64,000 nt of DNA. Origin: Vannielia litorea. GTDB lineage: Bacteria > Pseudomonadota > Alphaproteobacteria > Rhodobacterales > Rhodobacteraceae. A program made the translations under genes and the position numbers. The notes beneath the pieces were generated by a model that searched no databases, was not told the DNA's origin, and worked only from the letters and a program-made list of their open reading frames with translations. Of this stretch, positions 24,287 to 33,211 are shown piece after piece (position 1 is the first letter of the stretch; each line of letters begins with the position of its first letter). The DNA is taken from assembly GCF_019801175.1 (NCBI RefSeq), contig NZ_JAHVJR010000001.1, positions 3,038,001 to 3,102,000 of the forward strand. Direction: 5' to 3'.

Positions 24287-25001
24287 GGGGCTCTCTTCGC
24301 TCGACGCGGCGCTTGGGCTGCTGAAGCTCCTCTCGCAGCAAGGCGGCCCGGTGGGGCTGAGCGAGATCGCGCGGGAGGCGGGGATGCCTGCCAGCAAGGC
24401 GCATCGCTACCTCGCCAGCTTCATGGCCGCCGGGCTGGTGAGTCAGGCCGGACGGTCTGGCAAGTATGATCTCGGGCCGGGTGCGGTAGCGCTAGGGGTC
24501 GCTGGAATGGCGCGGATGGAACTGGTGAACCGCACGGCGGATGCGCTGCCCGAACTGGTGGAATCCACCGGGCTGACGGCACTGCTGAGCGTCTGGGGCA
24601 ACGCGGGGGCGACCGTGGTGCGCTGGGAGCGCGCGCCACGCTTCGTGGTCACCACGCTGGGGCTGGGCACAGTGATGCCGCTTCTGAACTCGGCCAGCGG
24701 GCGGGCCTTTCTGACATGGGCACCGGAGGCGGTGATCGCCGGGCGGCTGGAGGAGGAAATGGCGCTGGAGCCGGGACGCGATGCGGCGGCTTTGGCGGGA
24801 GAGGTGCGGACAGCGGGCTATGCGCAGGTGAGCGGTGACCTGATCCCCGGCCTCGCGGCAATCTCGGCCCCGGTGCTGGACTGGCAGGGCGAGATCGGCG
24901 CAGCGGTGACGCTCTATGGCACGGACCCGGCGATTTGCGGGGCGGACCGTGCTGAAGTGGCGGCGCTGAAGGCGTTCTGCGCAGGGCTCTCGGCGGCGTA
25001 G
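24279..25001 (+). CDS. IclR-family transcriptional regulator
   Basis: A 240-residue IclR regulator: winged helix-turn-helix at about residues 5-65 (GLSEIAREAGMPASKAHRYLASFMAAGLV) and a C-terminal GAF-like effector domain ending GAAVTLYGTDPAI. GTG 24279 is preferred to the TTG one codon upstream because GGGAGG is correctly spaced. It is coupled to the thioesterase gene and probably controls the divergent ligase/monooxygenase operon through the palindrome at 23851. Confidence 0.85.
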   Translation: MAEGLSSLDAALGLLKLLSQQGGPVGLSEIAREAGMPASKAHRYLASFMAAGLVSQAGRSGKYDLGPGAVALGVAGMARMELVNRTADALPELVESTGLTALLSVWGNAGATVVRWERAPRFVVTTLGLGTVMPLLNSASGRAFLTWAPEAVIAGRLEEEMALEPGRDAAALAGEVRTAGYAQVSGDLIPGLAAISAPVLDWQGEIGAAVTLYGTDPAICGADRAEVAALKAFCAGLSAA

Positions 25002-25103
25002 CTCGTCGGTCCCATCGTGGCCTCATCGTATAGGCGCGACCAATCATAGCCGGGGCGCTTGAAGGAGAGCTCGGCGGGGGTTTTGCACCCCCGCACCCCC
25101 GCA

Positions 25104-25115
25104 GGATATTTGCAG
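25104..25115. repeat. Second copy of GGATATTTGCAG intergenic element core
   Basis: GGATATTTGCAG is identical to the left end of the inverted-repeat arm at 18797. Here it stands alone after a tandem of GCACCCCC units (25085-25100) in the 192-bp gap between the convergent IclR and katG genes. A remnant or short form of the dispersed element is likely. Confidence 0.45.
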
Positions 25116-25140
25116 GACCAATGAGGAGCGGGTCGGAAGG

Positions 25141-25171
25141 CAAAAGGGCGCGAGGTTGCCCCCGCGCCCTT
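25141..25171 (-). terminator. katG rho-independent terminator
   Basis: A perfect 9-bp stem (AAGGGCGCG at 25144-25152 with CGCGCCCTT at 25163-25171) lies 22 bp past the katG stop. In the katG direction it is followed by TTTTG. Classic intrinsic terminator layout with a short T-run. Confidence 0.7.
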
Positions 25172-25193
25172 CATCCGTGGTGGTAACTGTCGA

Positions 25194-27383
25194 TCAGGCG
25201 CCGAAGCGGTCGGCGTCCATCACCTTGACCCAGGCGGCGACGAAGTCCTCGACGAAAGCGTGGGTCGCATCGGACTGGCCATAGATCTCGGCAATTGCCC
25301 GCAGCTGGCTGTTGGAGCCGAAGACGAGATCGACTCGGGATGCGTCATACTTCTTCTCGCCGGTTTTCCGGTCTTTGCCGACAAAGGCCTTTTCGTCGCC
25401 CGCGTCTTCCCACTTCGTGTCCATGCTGAGCAGATTCACGAAGAAGTCGTTGGTGAGCTGGCCTTCGCGGTCGGTGAAGACGCCCGCCTTGCTGCCGCCG
25501 TGGTTGGCGCCCAGAACCCGCAGGCCAGCGACGAGCACGGTCATCTCCGGTGCGGTCAGGGTGAGCAGTTGCGCGCGGTCCACCAGCAGCTCCTCGGCGG
25601 AGACCGAGAAATCGCCGCCCATGTAGTTGCGGAAGCCGTCTGCACGGGGCTCCAGCGGCTCGAAGGCCTCGGCGTCGGTTTGCTCGGCGGAGGCATCCAT
25701 CCGGCCCGGGGTAAAGGGCACTTCGATGGCCGAACCGGCATCGGCGGCGGCCTTCTCGACGGCGGCGGAGCCACCGAGCACGATCAGGTCGGCGAGCGAC
25801 ACTTTCTTGGCGCCAGCGGCGTCGAACTCGGCCTTGATGCCTTCGAGCACGCCCAGCACGCGGGCCAGTTCGGCGGGTTCATTCGCCGCCCAGTCCTTTT
25901 GCGGTGCGAGGCGGATGCGTGCGCCGTTGGCCCCGCCGCGCAGGTCGGAGCCGCGGAAGGTGGAGGCCGAGGCCCAGGCGGTTTTCACCAGATCCGAGAC
26001 CGGCAGCGCGGCGAGGAGCTTTTCCTTCAGCGCGGCGATATCGGCGGCGTCCACCAGCGGGTGATCGACCGTGGGGATCGGATCTTGCCAGATCAGCTCT
26101 TCGGCGGGCACTTCAGGCCCGAGGTAAAGCTCTTTCGGCCCCATGTCGCGGTGGGTCAGCTTGAACCAGGCGCGGGCGAAGGCATCGGCGAACTCTTCGG
26201 GGTTCTCGTGGAAACGCTTGGAGATCGGCCCGTAGATCGGGTCGAAGCGCAGGGCGAGGTCGGTGGTGAGCATGGTCGGCGCGTGGGTTTCGCCGGCGCG
26301 GTGCGCATCGGGCACGGCATGCTCGCCGTTCCAGTCCTTCGGCGTCCACTGGTTGGCACCTGCGGGCGACTTGGTCAGCTCCCACTCGAAGCCGAAGAGG
26401 TTGTCGAAATACCCGTTCGACCACTTGGTGGGCGTCGAGGTCCATGTCACCTCGAGGCCCGAGGTGATGGTGTCGGCGCCCATGCCGGTGCCATGGCTGG
26501 AGGTCCAGCCGAAGCCCTGCTCCGCCATGCCGGCCTGCTCCGGCTCGACACCCACGTTGGCGGCATCGGCGGCGCCGTGGGTTTTGCCGAAGGTGTGGCC
26601 GCCAGCGATGAGCGCAACGGTCTCTTCGTCGTTCATCGCCATCCGGCCGAATGTCTCACGGATGTCCTTGGCAGAGGCCAGCGGGTCGGGATTGCCGTCG
26701 GGGCCTTCGGGGTTCACGTAGATCAGGCCCATCTGCACGGCGGCGAGAGGGTTCTCCAGCTCGCGGTCGCCGGAGTAGCGGCTGTTGGGCGCGTCCGACT
26801 GGGCGAGCCACTCATCCTCGGCACCCCAGTAGATATCTTCTTCCGGCTCGAACACATCGGCCCGGCCCCCGGCAAAGCCGAAGGTCTTGAAGCCCATCGA
26901 CTCGAGCGCGACGTTGCCGGTGAGCACCATAAGATCGGCCCAGGAAATCGCGTTGCCGTACTTGGCCTTGATCGGCCAGAGCAGGCGGCGGGCCTTGTCG
27001 AGGTTGGCGTTGTCGGGCCAGCTGTTCAGCGGGGCAAAGCGCTGCGAGCCAGAGCGTGCGCCGCCACGGCCATCGGCGGTGCGGTAGGTGCCGGCGGAGT
27101 GCCACGCCATGCGGATGAAGAACGGGCCGTAGTGCCCGAAGTCGGCGGGCCACCACTCCTGGCTGTCGGTCATCAGCGCGTGGAGGTCAGCCTTGAGCGC
27201 TTTCAGATCGAGGCCTTTGAAGGCCTCGGCGTAGTCGAACCCTTTCAGCGGCGAGGTGCCCGGAGCGTTCTGGTTGAGGATCTTCAGGTTGAGCTGGTTC
27301 GGCCACCAGTCCTTGTTGCTGCGCACCGCGTGGGTGTGCATCACCGGGCATTTGTTGATGTTTGAAAGTTCGGCTCCGTCCAT
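25194..27383 (-). CDS. katG: Catalase-peroxidase KatG
   Basis: Bifunctional heme catalase-peroxidase that removes hydrogen peroxide. The 729-residue length is normal. The distal triad is visible as R91-x-x-W94-H95 in FIRMAWHSAGTYR, and the M-Y-W adduct partners lie in later conserved blocks (GLIYVNPEGPDG and the TPTKWSNGYFDNLFG region). Both the N-terminal active and the C-terminal inactive peroxidase halves are complete. ATG 27383 has GGAG upstream. Monocistronic, with its own terminator. Useful here because P450, epoxidase and flavin hydroxylases generate peroxide. Confidence 0.97.
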   Translation of the reverse strand: MDGAELSNINKCPVMHTHAVRSNKDWWPNQLNLKILNQNAPGTSPLKGFDYAEAFKGLDLKALKADLHALMTDSQEWWPADFGHYGPFFIRMAWHSAGTYRTADGRGGARSGSQRFAPLNSWPDNANLDKARRLLWPIKAKYGNAISWADLMVLTGNVALESMGFKTFGFAGGRADVFEPEEDIYWGAEDEWLAQSDAPNSRYSGDRELENPLAAVQMGLIYVNPEGPDGNPDPLASAKDIRETFGRMAMNDEETVALIAGGHTFGKTHGAADAANVGVEPEQAGMAEQGFGWTSSHGTGMGADTITSGLEVTWTSTPTKWSNGYFDNLFGFEWELTKSPAGANQWTPKDWNGEHAVPDAHRAGETHAPTMLTTDLALRFDPIYGPISKRFHENPEEFADAFARAWFKLTHRDMGPKELYLGPEVPAEELIWQDPIPTVDHPLVDAADIAALKEKLLAALPVSDLVKTAWASASTFRGSDLRGGANGARIRLAPQKDWAANEPAELARVLGVLEGIKAEFDAAGAKKVSLADLIVLGGSAAVEKAAADAGSAIEVPFTPGRMDASAEQTDAEAFEPLEPRADGFRNYMGGDFSVSAEELLVDRAQLLTLTAPEMTVLVAGLRVLGANHGGSKAGVFTDREGQLTNDFFVNLLSMDTKWEDAGDEKAFVGKDRKTGEKKYDASRVDLVFGSNSQLRAIAEIYGQSDATHAFVEDFVAAWVKVMDADRFGA

Positions 27384-27525
27384 CTGGCGCTCCTGTCGTT
27401 GGCTATGGCGAATGGGAGGGTCCGGCCCCGTAGCGGTGCCGGTGATTCCTCCCTGATGCTTAAACCGTAGCAGCGGGGCGCTATCAGGAAAAATTGGAAA
27501 TGCGGATTGAAGCGATAAGCCGCCC

Positions 27526-29088
27526 TTATTCGGACTGCCAATCCGCTCGGGTCATCGACACAAAGGTCTCCCCCGCCCCGCCCGGCACGTTGCGGTCGAG
27601 GATGTCGCGGATGCTGTGGGTCTCATTGATTGCCCGCCATCCCGGCGCGGAGAATGTTGCCTCGTTGAACACGTGGCGCGACAGGAGCGGGTTGGTCAGC
27701 GCCTGGCTGAAGGCGTCGAGCGCGACGAAGACCAGCACGAGGTTGGGCAGCGGGCTGTTGGGCACCCGGTCTTCGCAGAAGAGGCCCACGAAGAAGTCCA
27801 CCTGTTCGGGGCTGCGGTAGAGCCGGGCCAGCTCGGCGGCGACCTCCGGGTCGGAGGAGATATCCTCGAAGGTCCGGGGCGGCTCCTGCTTGAGGTACAC
27901 GTTGTAATCCCAGAAGCTGGCCAGCTCGCAGGCGCGGTCTTGCAGGATCGAGGCCTCCTCGACCTTCACCAAGGGCGCCGAGGTGTTGCGCGGCCCGAGT
28001 TCGGCAGCGGGAGTGGCGCAGATGTCGGCAAAGGCGGCCAAAAGTCCGCCCTTCAGCAGCGGCGCGTTGTTGCGCAGGGTTCTGGCGATAGGCACATCCT
28101 CGCCGCCCCAGCGGATGCTATCGGGGATGAGTGCGTGCCAGCGATAGAGCAGGCTGAACTCGGTGGTGATCCAGTTGGGCTTGTTCCAGCTCGCCTCCCA
28201 AGCCACGGAGGGATCGGCCTTCAGGCTGAAAGGCAGCGGCGAGATGTGGTTGATGTAATCCTCCACCACCATCTTGATGAAGAGCACGATCATGGTGTTG
28301 CGCGCGGTCTCGAAGATGCGGGTATCGTCCCACGCCGGATTGGCCGCCTCGATCTCGCCCGCCAGCCGGTTGTGCTCGCGCAGGAAGAGGGTGTTCAGCA
28401 TGGCCACCTGCGGCACCGAATTCACCCGGTCGCCGCCGACGGCAAAGAGCGTGGCCTGCTGCTCGGGTGGCAGATCCTCATGGCCGAGCGCCGGGTCGAG
28501 CGCGGCGAAGTCCGGGTCAATCGCGCCATTCTTGAACAGGAAGGGTGGATATTCCTCACCCTCGATCATTTGCGATTTCAGCCGCCCGCGCCGGCCCTTC
28601 TCATCGGAGCTTTCGCGCAGCGCCATGGTTTGGCCGAAGGTTCGGCCGTAGAGCGTGCAGAGGTCGATCTCGTGGTTCGAGGTGTTCCGGCGCAGGCGCA
28701 GCTCCGGGTCTTCGCCCTCGGGGATCAGCCCGTCGGTCTCGGTGCGCAGGAATCCATCGGTCAGATACTGCGCGAAGGCCGGGAAGAGGCAGGTGGACTT
28801 GGGGCAGAGCCGCTGCACCCCTACGCGGCGCTCGAACAGGGGCAGGAGATCTGCCACGTCGGGCAGGCCGCTGCGGTGTTGCGGTGGCAGGTGCCGCCCG
28901 CTCCAGCGACGGTCTGTCAGCCCCCGCCAAGACACGTAGTTGCCCACGGTGCTCAGCGGATGGGGCCGGTTGCGGGCGCGTTTGACAACCCGGTTGATCG
29001 CCCAGCGGTTGGCGATCTTGGCGAGGAATGGGATCGCCTCGACGATCGAAAAGAGGGTGCTTTGAATCCGGTAACGCAGGCTGGGCAT
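27526..29088 (-). CDS. Animal-type heme peroxidase, cyclooxygenase-like
   Basis: A 520-residue member of the animal heme peroxidase superfamily, most similar to prostaglandin H synthase (COX). Shared blocks, in order: FAQYLTDGFLRTE (COX AQHFTHQFF), NHEIDLCTLYG, LKSQMIEGEEYPP, LNTLFLREHNRLAGEI and EFSLLYRWHALIPD. The last gives the radical tyrosine Y315 and proximal heme ligand H318 in Y-x-x-H spacing. The glutamine before the distal site is kept (Q107), but the distal histidine position reads D111. The EGF and signal regions of animal COX are absent. Numbering uses ATG 29088; an in-frame GTG at 29157 without a clear ribosome site is the alternative start. Physiological substrate, perhaps a fatty acid, is unknown. 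Confidence 0.85.
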   Translation of the reverse strand: MPSLRYRIQSTLFSIVEAIPFLAKIANRWAINRVVKRARNRPHPLSTVGNYVSWRGLTDRRWSGRHLPPQHRSGLPDVADLLPLFERRVGVQRLCPKSTCLFPAFAQYLTDGFLRTETDGLIPEGEDPELRLRRNTSNHEIDLCTLYGRTFGQTMALRESSDEKGRRGRLKSQMIEGEEYPPFLFKNGAIDPDFAALDPALGHEDLPPEQQATLFAVGGDRVNSVPQVAMLNTLFLREHNRLAGEIEAANPAWDDTRIFETARNTMIVLFIKMVVEDYINHISPLPFSLKADPSVAWEASWNKPNWITTEFSLLYRWHALIPDSIRWGGEDVPIARTLRNNAPLLKGGLLAAFADICATPAAELGPRNTSAPLVKVEEASILQDRACELASFWDYNVYLKQEPPRTFEDISSDPEVAAELARLYRSPEQVDFFVGLFCEDRVPNSPLPNLVLVFVALDAFSQALTNPLLSRHVFNEATFSAPGWRAINETHSIRDILDRNVPGGAGETFVSMTRADWQSE

Positions 29089-29209
29089 GGCGAGCTCTGA
29101 AATGACGGCGGTGAATGCCCTCACTATGGCGCTTTGCGCGCCTGTCGTCGCCGCCACGGCCCGTTTGGCCCGTGTTTTTCACGCTTGATTTACGCAGGGG
29201 CAGGCAAAT

Positions 29210-29224
29210 CGGGCGATTGGCCCG
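29210..29224. terminator. Possible terminator after Ldh2-type dehydrogenase gene
   Basis: CGGGC-GATTG-GCCCG hairpin 13 bp beyond the stop of the dehydrogenase gene at 29237, followed in that direction by ATTTG. Short stem and weak T-run. Confidence 0.3.
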
Positions 29225-29236
29225 CGTTTTGAGGCC

Positions 29237-30283
29237 TTAGACCGCTGCCGGCAGCGCCACGTCGAACTCCGCAGCTGAGGCGGCGAGGCGGGTGATGACC
29301 TCATCGGGCAGGCGCACCCGGCCCTTCGCCCCGGCGAGCGCCTGCTGCGCCCGGTCGCCGGGCATCCGCACCGAGCGGGCCGGGTCGGCGGGGCGGTTGG
29401 CACGGCAGAGATCGCCAAGATGGCTGACCTCGCGCAGAAAAGCCTCGCGCCCGCCAAAGGCCTCGGGGTCGATCACCTGCAGGAACACGTTGCCACCCCA
29501 GCGGCTGACATCCTCGGCCCGGCCATGGCCGGAGAGGCCCTGCGTCAGCATCTCGACCATCAGCGCCATCGCAAAGCCCTTGTGGCCGTGATCCGCCCCG
29601 CCCACCGGCATCAGAGTGCCTTTAGGGCTGGCGTTGACCACGGTGGGGTCGGTCGTGGGGGTGCCCTCGGCAGAGAGCATCCACGGGTGGGAGAACTCGG
29701 CACCGGTGTTGATGTATTCGCGCACTTTGGAGACCGTGGTGATCGAGGCGCAGGTGTCGATCAGCACCGGGTGGCCCTCGGTCGGGTAGCCCACCGCCCA
29801 GGGGTTGGGCGTGAGCAGCGGCTCTGTGCCGCCGAAGGGCGCGACCCATTTGCCGGAAGGGTCGGAGGTGGCGATGTAGCAAACGAAGCCGCGCTCGGCG
29901 GCGATGCGCGTGAGGGTGGAGAGGCAGCCGATGTGGTGCGCTCGGCGCATGGAGAGCGCGGCCATGCCGAACTCGGCGGCGCGGTCCATGCAGACCTCGA
30001 GCGCTTGCCCCATCAGCCAGTGGCCGGGGAGGTAGTTGCCATCCCAGACCATCGTCACCTTGCGATCCTGCACCACCTCATGCGTGCCCTCGGTGGTCAT
30101 GGTGCCGCCGGTCAGCTCGGGCAGGTAGTAGGGGATGAGCGAGACGCCGTGGGTGGTGATCCCCATCTCGTCGGTCTGCACCAGAAGCTCGCCCACCACG
30201 GCGGCCTTGTCATCGGGCAGCCCGGCGCGGGTGAGCAGGGCGATTGCGAAGGTGAGGAGATCGTCGCGCTGGTAGGCGGTCAT
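29237..30283 (-). CDS. Ldh2/malate-lactate dehydrogenase family oxidoreductase
   Basis: A 348-residue NAD(P)-dependent oxidoreductase of the Ldh2 family (malate, ureidoglycolate, 2,3-diketogulonate and related 2-hydroxyacid dehydrogenases). Characteristic blocks are DEMGITTHGVSLIPYY, RRAHHIGCLSTLTRIAAERG with the catalytic histidine, TPNPWAVGYPT and GGADHGHKGFAMALMVEML. It is the last gene of the regulator-TRAP-dehydrogenase operon, 4 bp after the idonate-type dehydrogenase. A role in oxidising or reducing a sugar acid imported by the TRAP system is inferred. Confidence 0.88.
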   Translation of the reverse strand: MTAYQRDDLLTFAIALLTRAGLPDDKAAVVGELLVQTDEMGITTHGVSLIPYYLPELTGGTMTTEGTHEVVQDRKVTMVWDGNYLPGHWLMGQALEVCMDRAAEFGMAALSMRRAHHIGCLSTLTRIAAERGFVCYIATSDPSGKWVAPFGGTEPLLTPNPWAVGYPTEGHPVLIDTCASITTVSKVREYINTGAEFSHPWMLSAEGTPTTDPTVVNASPKGTLMPVGGADHGHKGFAMALMVEMLTQGLSGHGRAEDVSRWGGNVFLQVIDPEAFGGREAFLREVSHLGDLCRANRPADPARSVRMPGDRAQQALAGAKGRVRLPDEVITRLAASAAEFDVALPAAV

Positions 30284-30287
30284 CGGA

Positions 30288-31334
30288 TCAGTCCGCGGCG
30301 AAAGAGAGTTGCACCTTCACCGCGCCGGAGCGGTCCCCGGCTGTGTTGAAGGCCTCCACCGCCTGTTCCAGCGGGAAGGTGCCGGTGATGATGGGGGCCA
30401 CGTCGATCCGCCCGCTGCCGATGAGGGCCACCGCCTCGGCAAACTCCCCGGCAAAGCGCTGGGTGCCGTGGTAGGCGATTTCCTTGCCGACCAGCATGTT
30501 GAGCGGGATCGGCACATCGCCCGAGACCCCGACCTGCACCAGCCGCCCGCGCGGGCGCAGGCAGGTGATGGCTGTCTTGATCGCGGGGGCGGCGGCAGAA
30601 CACTCGAAAGCCACGTCGAAGCTGCCCTTGTTCTCGGCGTAGGGCTCCAGCGCCTCGGCATCGGTTGCCACGTTTATGGTGCGCGTCGCGCTCATCTTCG
30701 CGGCGACGCCGAGGGTGAAATCCTGAAGGTCGGTGACAACCACCTCCGCCGCGCCTGCCTCGGCAGCGGCGGCGGCACAGAGCGCACCGATGGGGCCAGC
30801 GCCGGTGACCAGCACCCGCTTGCCCGCAAGGTCGCCCGCCTGATTGCGGGCGTGAAGGCATACCGCCAGCGGCTCGGCGCAGGCGGCGGCGGCGAGGCTC
30901 ACGCCATCGGCCACCTTCACGCATTGCGCCGCGTCCACCACCATCCGGTCGCGGAAGAGGCCCTGCTCGTGCGGCATCCGCATGGCGGACCCGTTGAACC
31001 GCATCGAGAGGCAATGGATCGGCAGATCCTGCTGGCAGAAGCTGCAAGTCCCGCAGGGGCGGCTGGGGTTGATCGCCACGCGGTCGCCCTCGGCCACGCC
31101 ACTCACGCCCGCGCCCACCGCCACAACGGTGCCGGAAGCCTCGTGGCCAAGGATGATCGGCTCGCGCACCCGGATCGGGCCAAATCCGCCGTCCTGATAG
31201 TAATGCAGGTCCGAGCCGCAGATGCCGCCAGCTGCCAGCGCCAGCAGCACCTCGCCGGGGCCGGGCTCGGCCACCTCGGCGGTTTCGATCCGGATGTCGT
31301 TCTGGCCGTAGAGGCGGCAAACGCGGGCGTCCAT
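30288..31334 (-). CDS. idnD: Zinc-dependent alcohol dehydrogenase, L-idonate 5-dehydrogenase type
   Basis: A 348-residue medium-chain zinc dehydrogenase. Catalytic zinc ligands are in GICGSDLHYYQDGGFG and the histidine of LGHEASGTVV; structural-zinc cysteines are in PSRPCGTCSFCQQDLPIHC; Rossmann motif VTGAGPIGALCA follows. The GGFGPIRVREPIILGHEA segment is typical of L-idonate 5-dehydrogenase, which makes 5-ketogluconate. It sits 10 bp after the TRAP large permease gene. Idonate as substrate is supported by sequence, and the sugar-acid setting agrees. Confidence 0.82.
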   Translation of the reverse strand: MDARVCRLYGQNDIRIETAEVAEPGPGEVLLALAAGGICGSDLHYYQDGGFGPIRVREPIILGHEASGTVVAVGAGVSGVAEGDRVAINPSRPCGTCSFCQQDLPIHCLSMRFNGSAMRMPHEQGLFRDRMVVDAAQCVKVADGVSLAAAACAEPLAVCLHARNQAGDLAGKRVLVTGAGPIGALCAAAAAEAGAAEVVVTDLQDFTLGVAAKMSATRTINVATDAEALEPYAENKGSFDVAFECSAAAPAIKTAITCLRPRGRLVQVGVSGDVPIPLNMLVGKEIAYHGTQRFAGEFAEAVALIGSGRIDVAPIITGTFPLEQAVEAFNTAGDRSGAVKVQLSFAAD

Positions 31335-31344
31335 GGGCGGGCTC

Positions 31345-32622
31345 CTAGGGGGTGAGGACCGAGGGCAGCCAGGTGGCGAGCGGCGGAATGTAGGTGACCG
31401 CCAGCAGCACGAGGATGTTGGTCAGAAGGAAGGGGAAGATCGCCACCACCACCGGCGCCAGCGGCAGCCGGGCGATGTTGGCGCAGACGAAGAGGCACAC
31501 GCCCACGGGCGGCGTGGTGAGGCCGATCATCAGGTTCAGCACCGCGACGGTGGCAAAGTGGATCGGGTCGATGCCGACAGCGTTGGAGAGCGCCAGCAGC
31601 GGCACGAAGAGGATGATCAGCGCCGCGATGGTCTCGAGGAACATGCCGACAAAAAGGAGCAGCAGGTTGATCAGCAGCAGCACGAGGAACTTGTTGTCGG
31701 TGACCGAAAGCACCGCATCGGCAATCGCCTGCGGGATGCGCTCGGAAACGAGGATCCAGCCGAAGACGTTAGCGAAGCCGACGAGCGCGAGAATGCCGGC
31801 GGCGGCCACGGCGCTATCGACGACGATGCCGGGCACGCGCTTGAGCGGCAACTCGCGATAGATGAAGGCGCCGACGAGGAAGGCATAGACCGAGGCGACC
31901 ACGGCAGTTTCGGTCGGCGTGGCGAGGCCGGAGAGCAGGCCGTAGATGATCAGGAAGGTCATCGCCAGCGCCCAGATCGCGCCGCCGAAGCTGCGGGCGA
32001 CCTCACCGAAGCCCTGCCACGGCTGGTGCGGAAAGTTCTTGCGGCGCGAGATGATGTAGCAGGTCACCATCATCGCCAGCCCCATCAGGATGCCGGGGAT
32101 CGCGCCTGCAAGGAACATCTTGCCCACCGAGATGCCCGAGAGCGCGCCGACGATGATCATCGGCACCGAAGGCGGGATGATCGGCCCGACGGTGGAGGAG
32201 GCAGCGGTGACGGCGGCGGAGAAGTCGGCCGGGTAGCCCGCCTTCTTCATGCCGGGGATCATCACGCCGCCGATGGAAGCGGCATCGGCCACGGCGGTGC
32301 CGGTGATGCCGCCGAAAAGCATGGAGGCGGCGATGTTGGTCAGGCCCAGCCCGCCCCTGATCCAGCCCACCAGCGCATTGGCGAACCGGATGATCCGCTC
32401 GGTGATGCCGCCGCGATTCATCAGGTTGCCGGCGAGGATGAAGCCGGGGATCGAGAGCAGCACGAACACGTCCATGCCGGCATACATCTTCTGCGGCATG
32501 ACCACGGGCGGGATGCCGGCGTAGGTCAGGTAGGCGAGCGACGACAGGCCGAGGGTGACGGCAACGGGAATGCCCAGCGCGAGGCCGAGCACGAAAACGG
32601 TGAGGAGGATGGTCACGTCCAT
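31345..32622 (-). CDS. dctM: TRAP transporter large permease, DctM type
   Basis: A 425-residue integral membrane protein with about 12 hydrophobic segments. DctM-family blocks include SIPGFILAGNLMNRGGITERII, GGITGTAVADAASIGGVMIPGM, TAASSTVGPIIPPSVPMIIVG and GLTTPPVGVCLFV. It forms the ion-driven transport channel with the small permease encoded 4 bp upstream. Confidence 0.93.
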   Translation of the reverse strand: MDVTILLTVFVLGLALGIPVAVTLGLSSLAYLTYAGIPPVVMPQKMYAGMDVFVLLSIPGFILAGNLMNRGGITERIIRFANALVGWIRGGLGLTNIAASMLFGGITGTAVADAASIGGVMIPGMKKAGYPADFSAAVTAASSTVGPIIPPSVPMIIVGALSGISVGKMFLAGAIPGILMGLAMMVTCYIISRRKNFPHQPWQGFGEVARSFGGAIWALAMTFLIIYGLLSGLATPTETAVVASVYAFLVGAFIYRELPLKRVPGIVVDSAVAAAGILALVGFANVFGWILVSERIPQAIADAVLSVTDNKFLVLLLINLLLLFVGMFLETIAALIILFVPLLALSNAVGIDPIHFATVAVLNLMIGLTTPPVGVCLFVCANIARLPLAPVVVAIFPFLLTNILVLLAVTYIPPLATWLPSVLTP

Positions 32623-32626
32623 GAGG

Positions 32627-33136
32627 TCACTCCTCCTCTTCGGCGGGTTTGACGGGGGTGCCGTCTTCGGTGCCAGAGAGCATGGTGATGCAGCGGAGCA
32701 CGGCGAAGAGGGAGAGGCCTGCGAGCAGGATGAAGACAGTGAGATGCGCCCAGGTCATCCGCATGCCGAGCGCCGGGGCGGTCTGCATCTTGCCGATGGT
32801 GACGTATTTCCACGCATGGGGCAGCAGGTAGAGCGCGAGGCCGGCGGTGGCGGCGGCGGCCAGCAGGCGCAGGATCCACGGCAGCTTGCCGGGCAGCGAC
32901 TCGCTGATCACGTCGACGTTCACCAGATCGCCGGTGCGCAGGCTGAGGCCCGCTCCGAAGGCCACGAGATAGAGCAGGGCAAAGCGGGTGAGCTCCTCGG
33001 TCCACACGGGCGATTGCCCGGTGGTGCGCCCCACGACCTGCACCAGCACGGTGACGATCAGCACCGCAAAGGCCACACCCGCGCCGACACGGGCGATCAG
33101 GGTGAGGAGGCGAACGAGGGTTTCGACAGGGCGCAT
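32627..33136 (-). CDS. dctQ: TRAP transporter small permease, DctQ type
   Basis: A 169-residue DctQ-type subunit with four hydrophobic helices. The WTEELTRFALLYLVAFGAGLSLR motif on helix 2 is a hallmark of the family. The C-terminus is acidic (PAEEEE). It lies between the binding protein and the large permease in standard P-Q-M order. Confidence 0.9.
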   Translation of the reverse strand: MRPVETLVRLLTLIARVGAGVAFAVLIVTVLVQVVGRTTGQSPVWTEELTRFALLYLVAFGAGLSLRTGDLVNVDVISESLPGKLPWILRLLAAAATAGLALYLLPHAWKYVTIGKMQTAPALGMRMTWAHLTVFILLAGLSLFAVLRCITMLSGTEDGTPVKPAEEEE

Positions 33137-33211
33137 GGCAGCGGTCTCCGGCAGGAAAGAAGGCGGCCGGCGCGGGGGAGAGCCACGCCGGCCGTGTGCC
33201 CGAAGGCGGGG

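Noticed and set aside
25081..25100. GCACCCCC tandem as a possible CRISPR or iteron
   Set aside because: Only two to three short units with no spacers; probably part of the dispersed intergenic element.
25260..27365. 701-codon frame antisense to katG
   Set aside because: Mirror of katG codon structure; no family resemblance.
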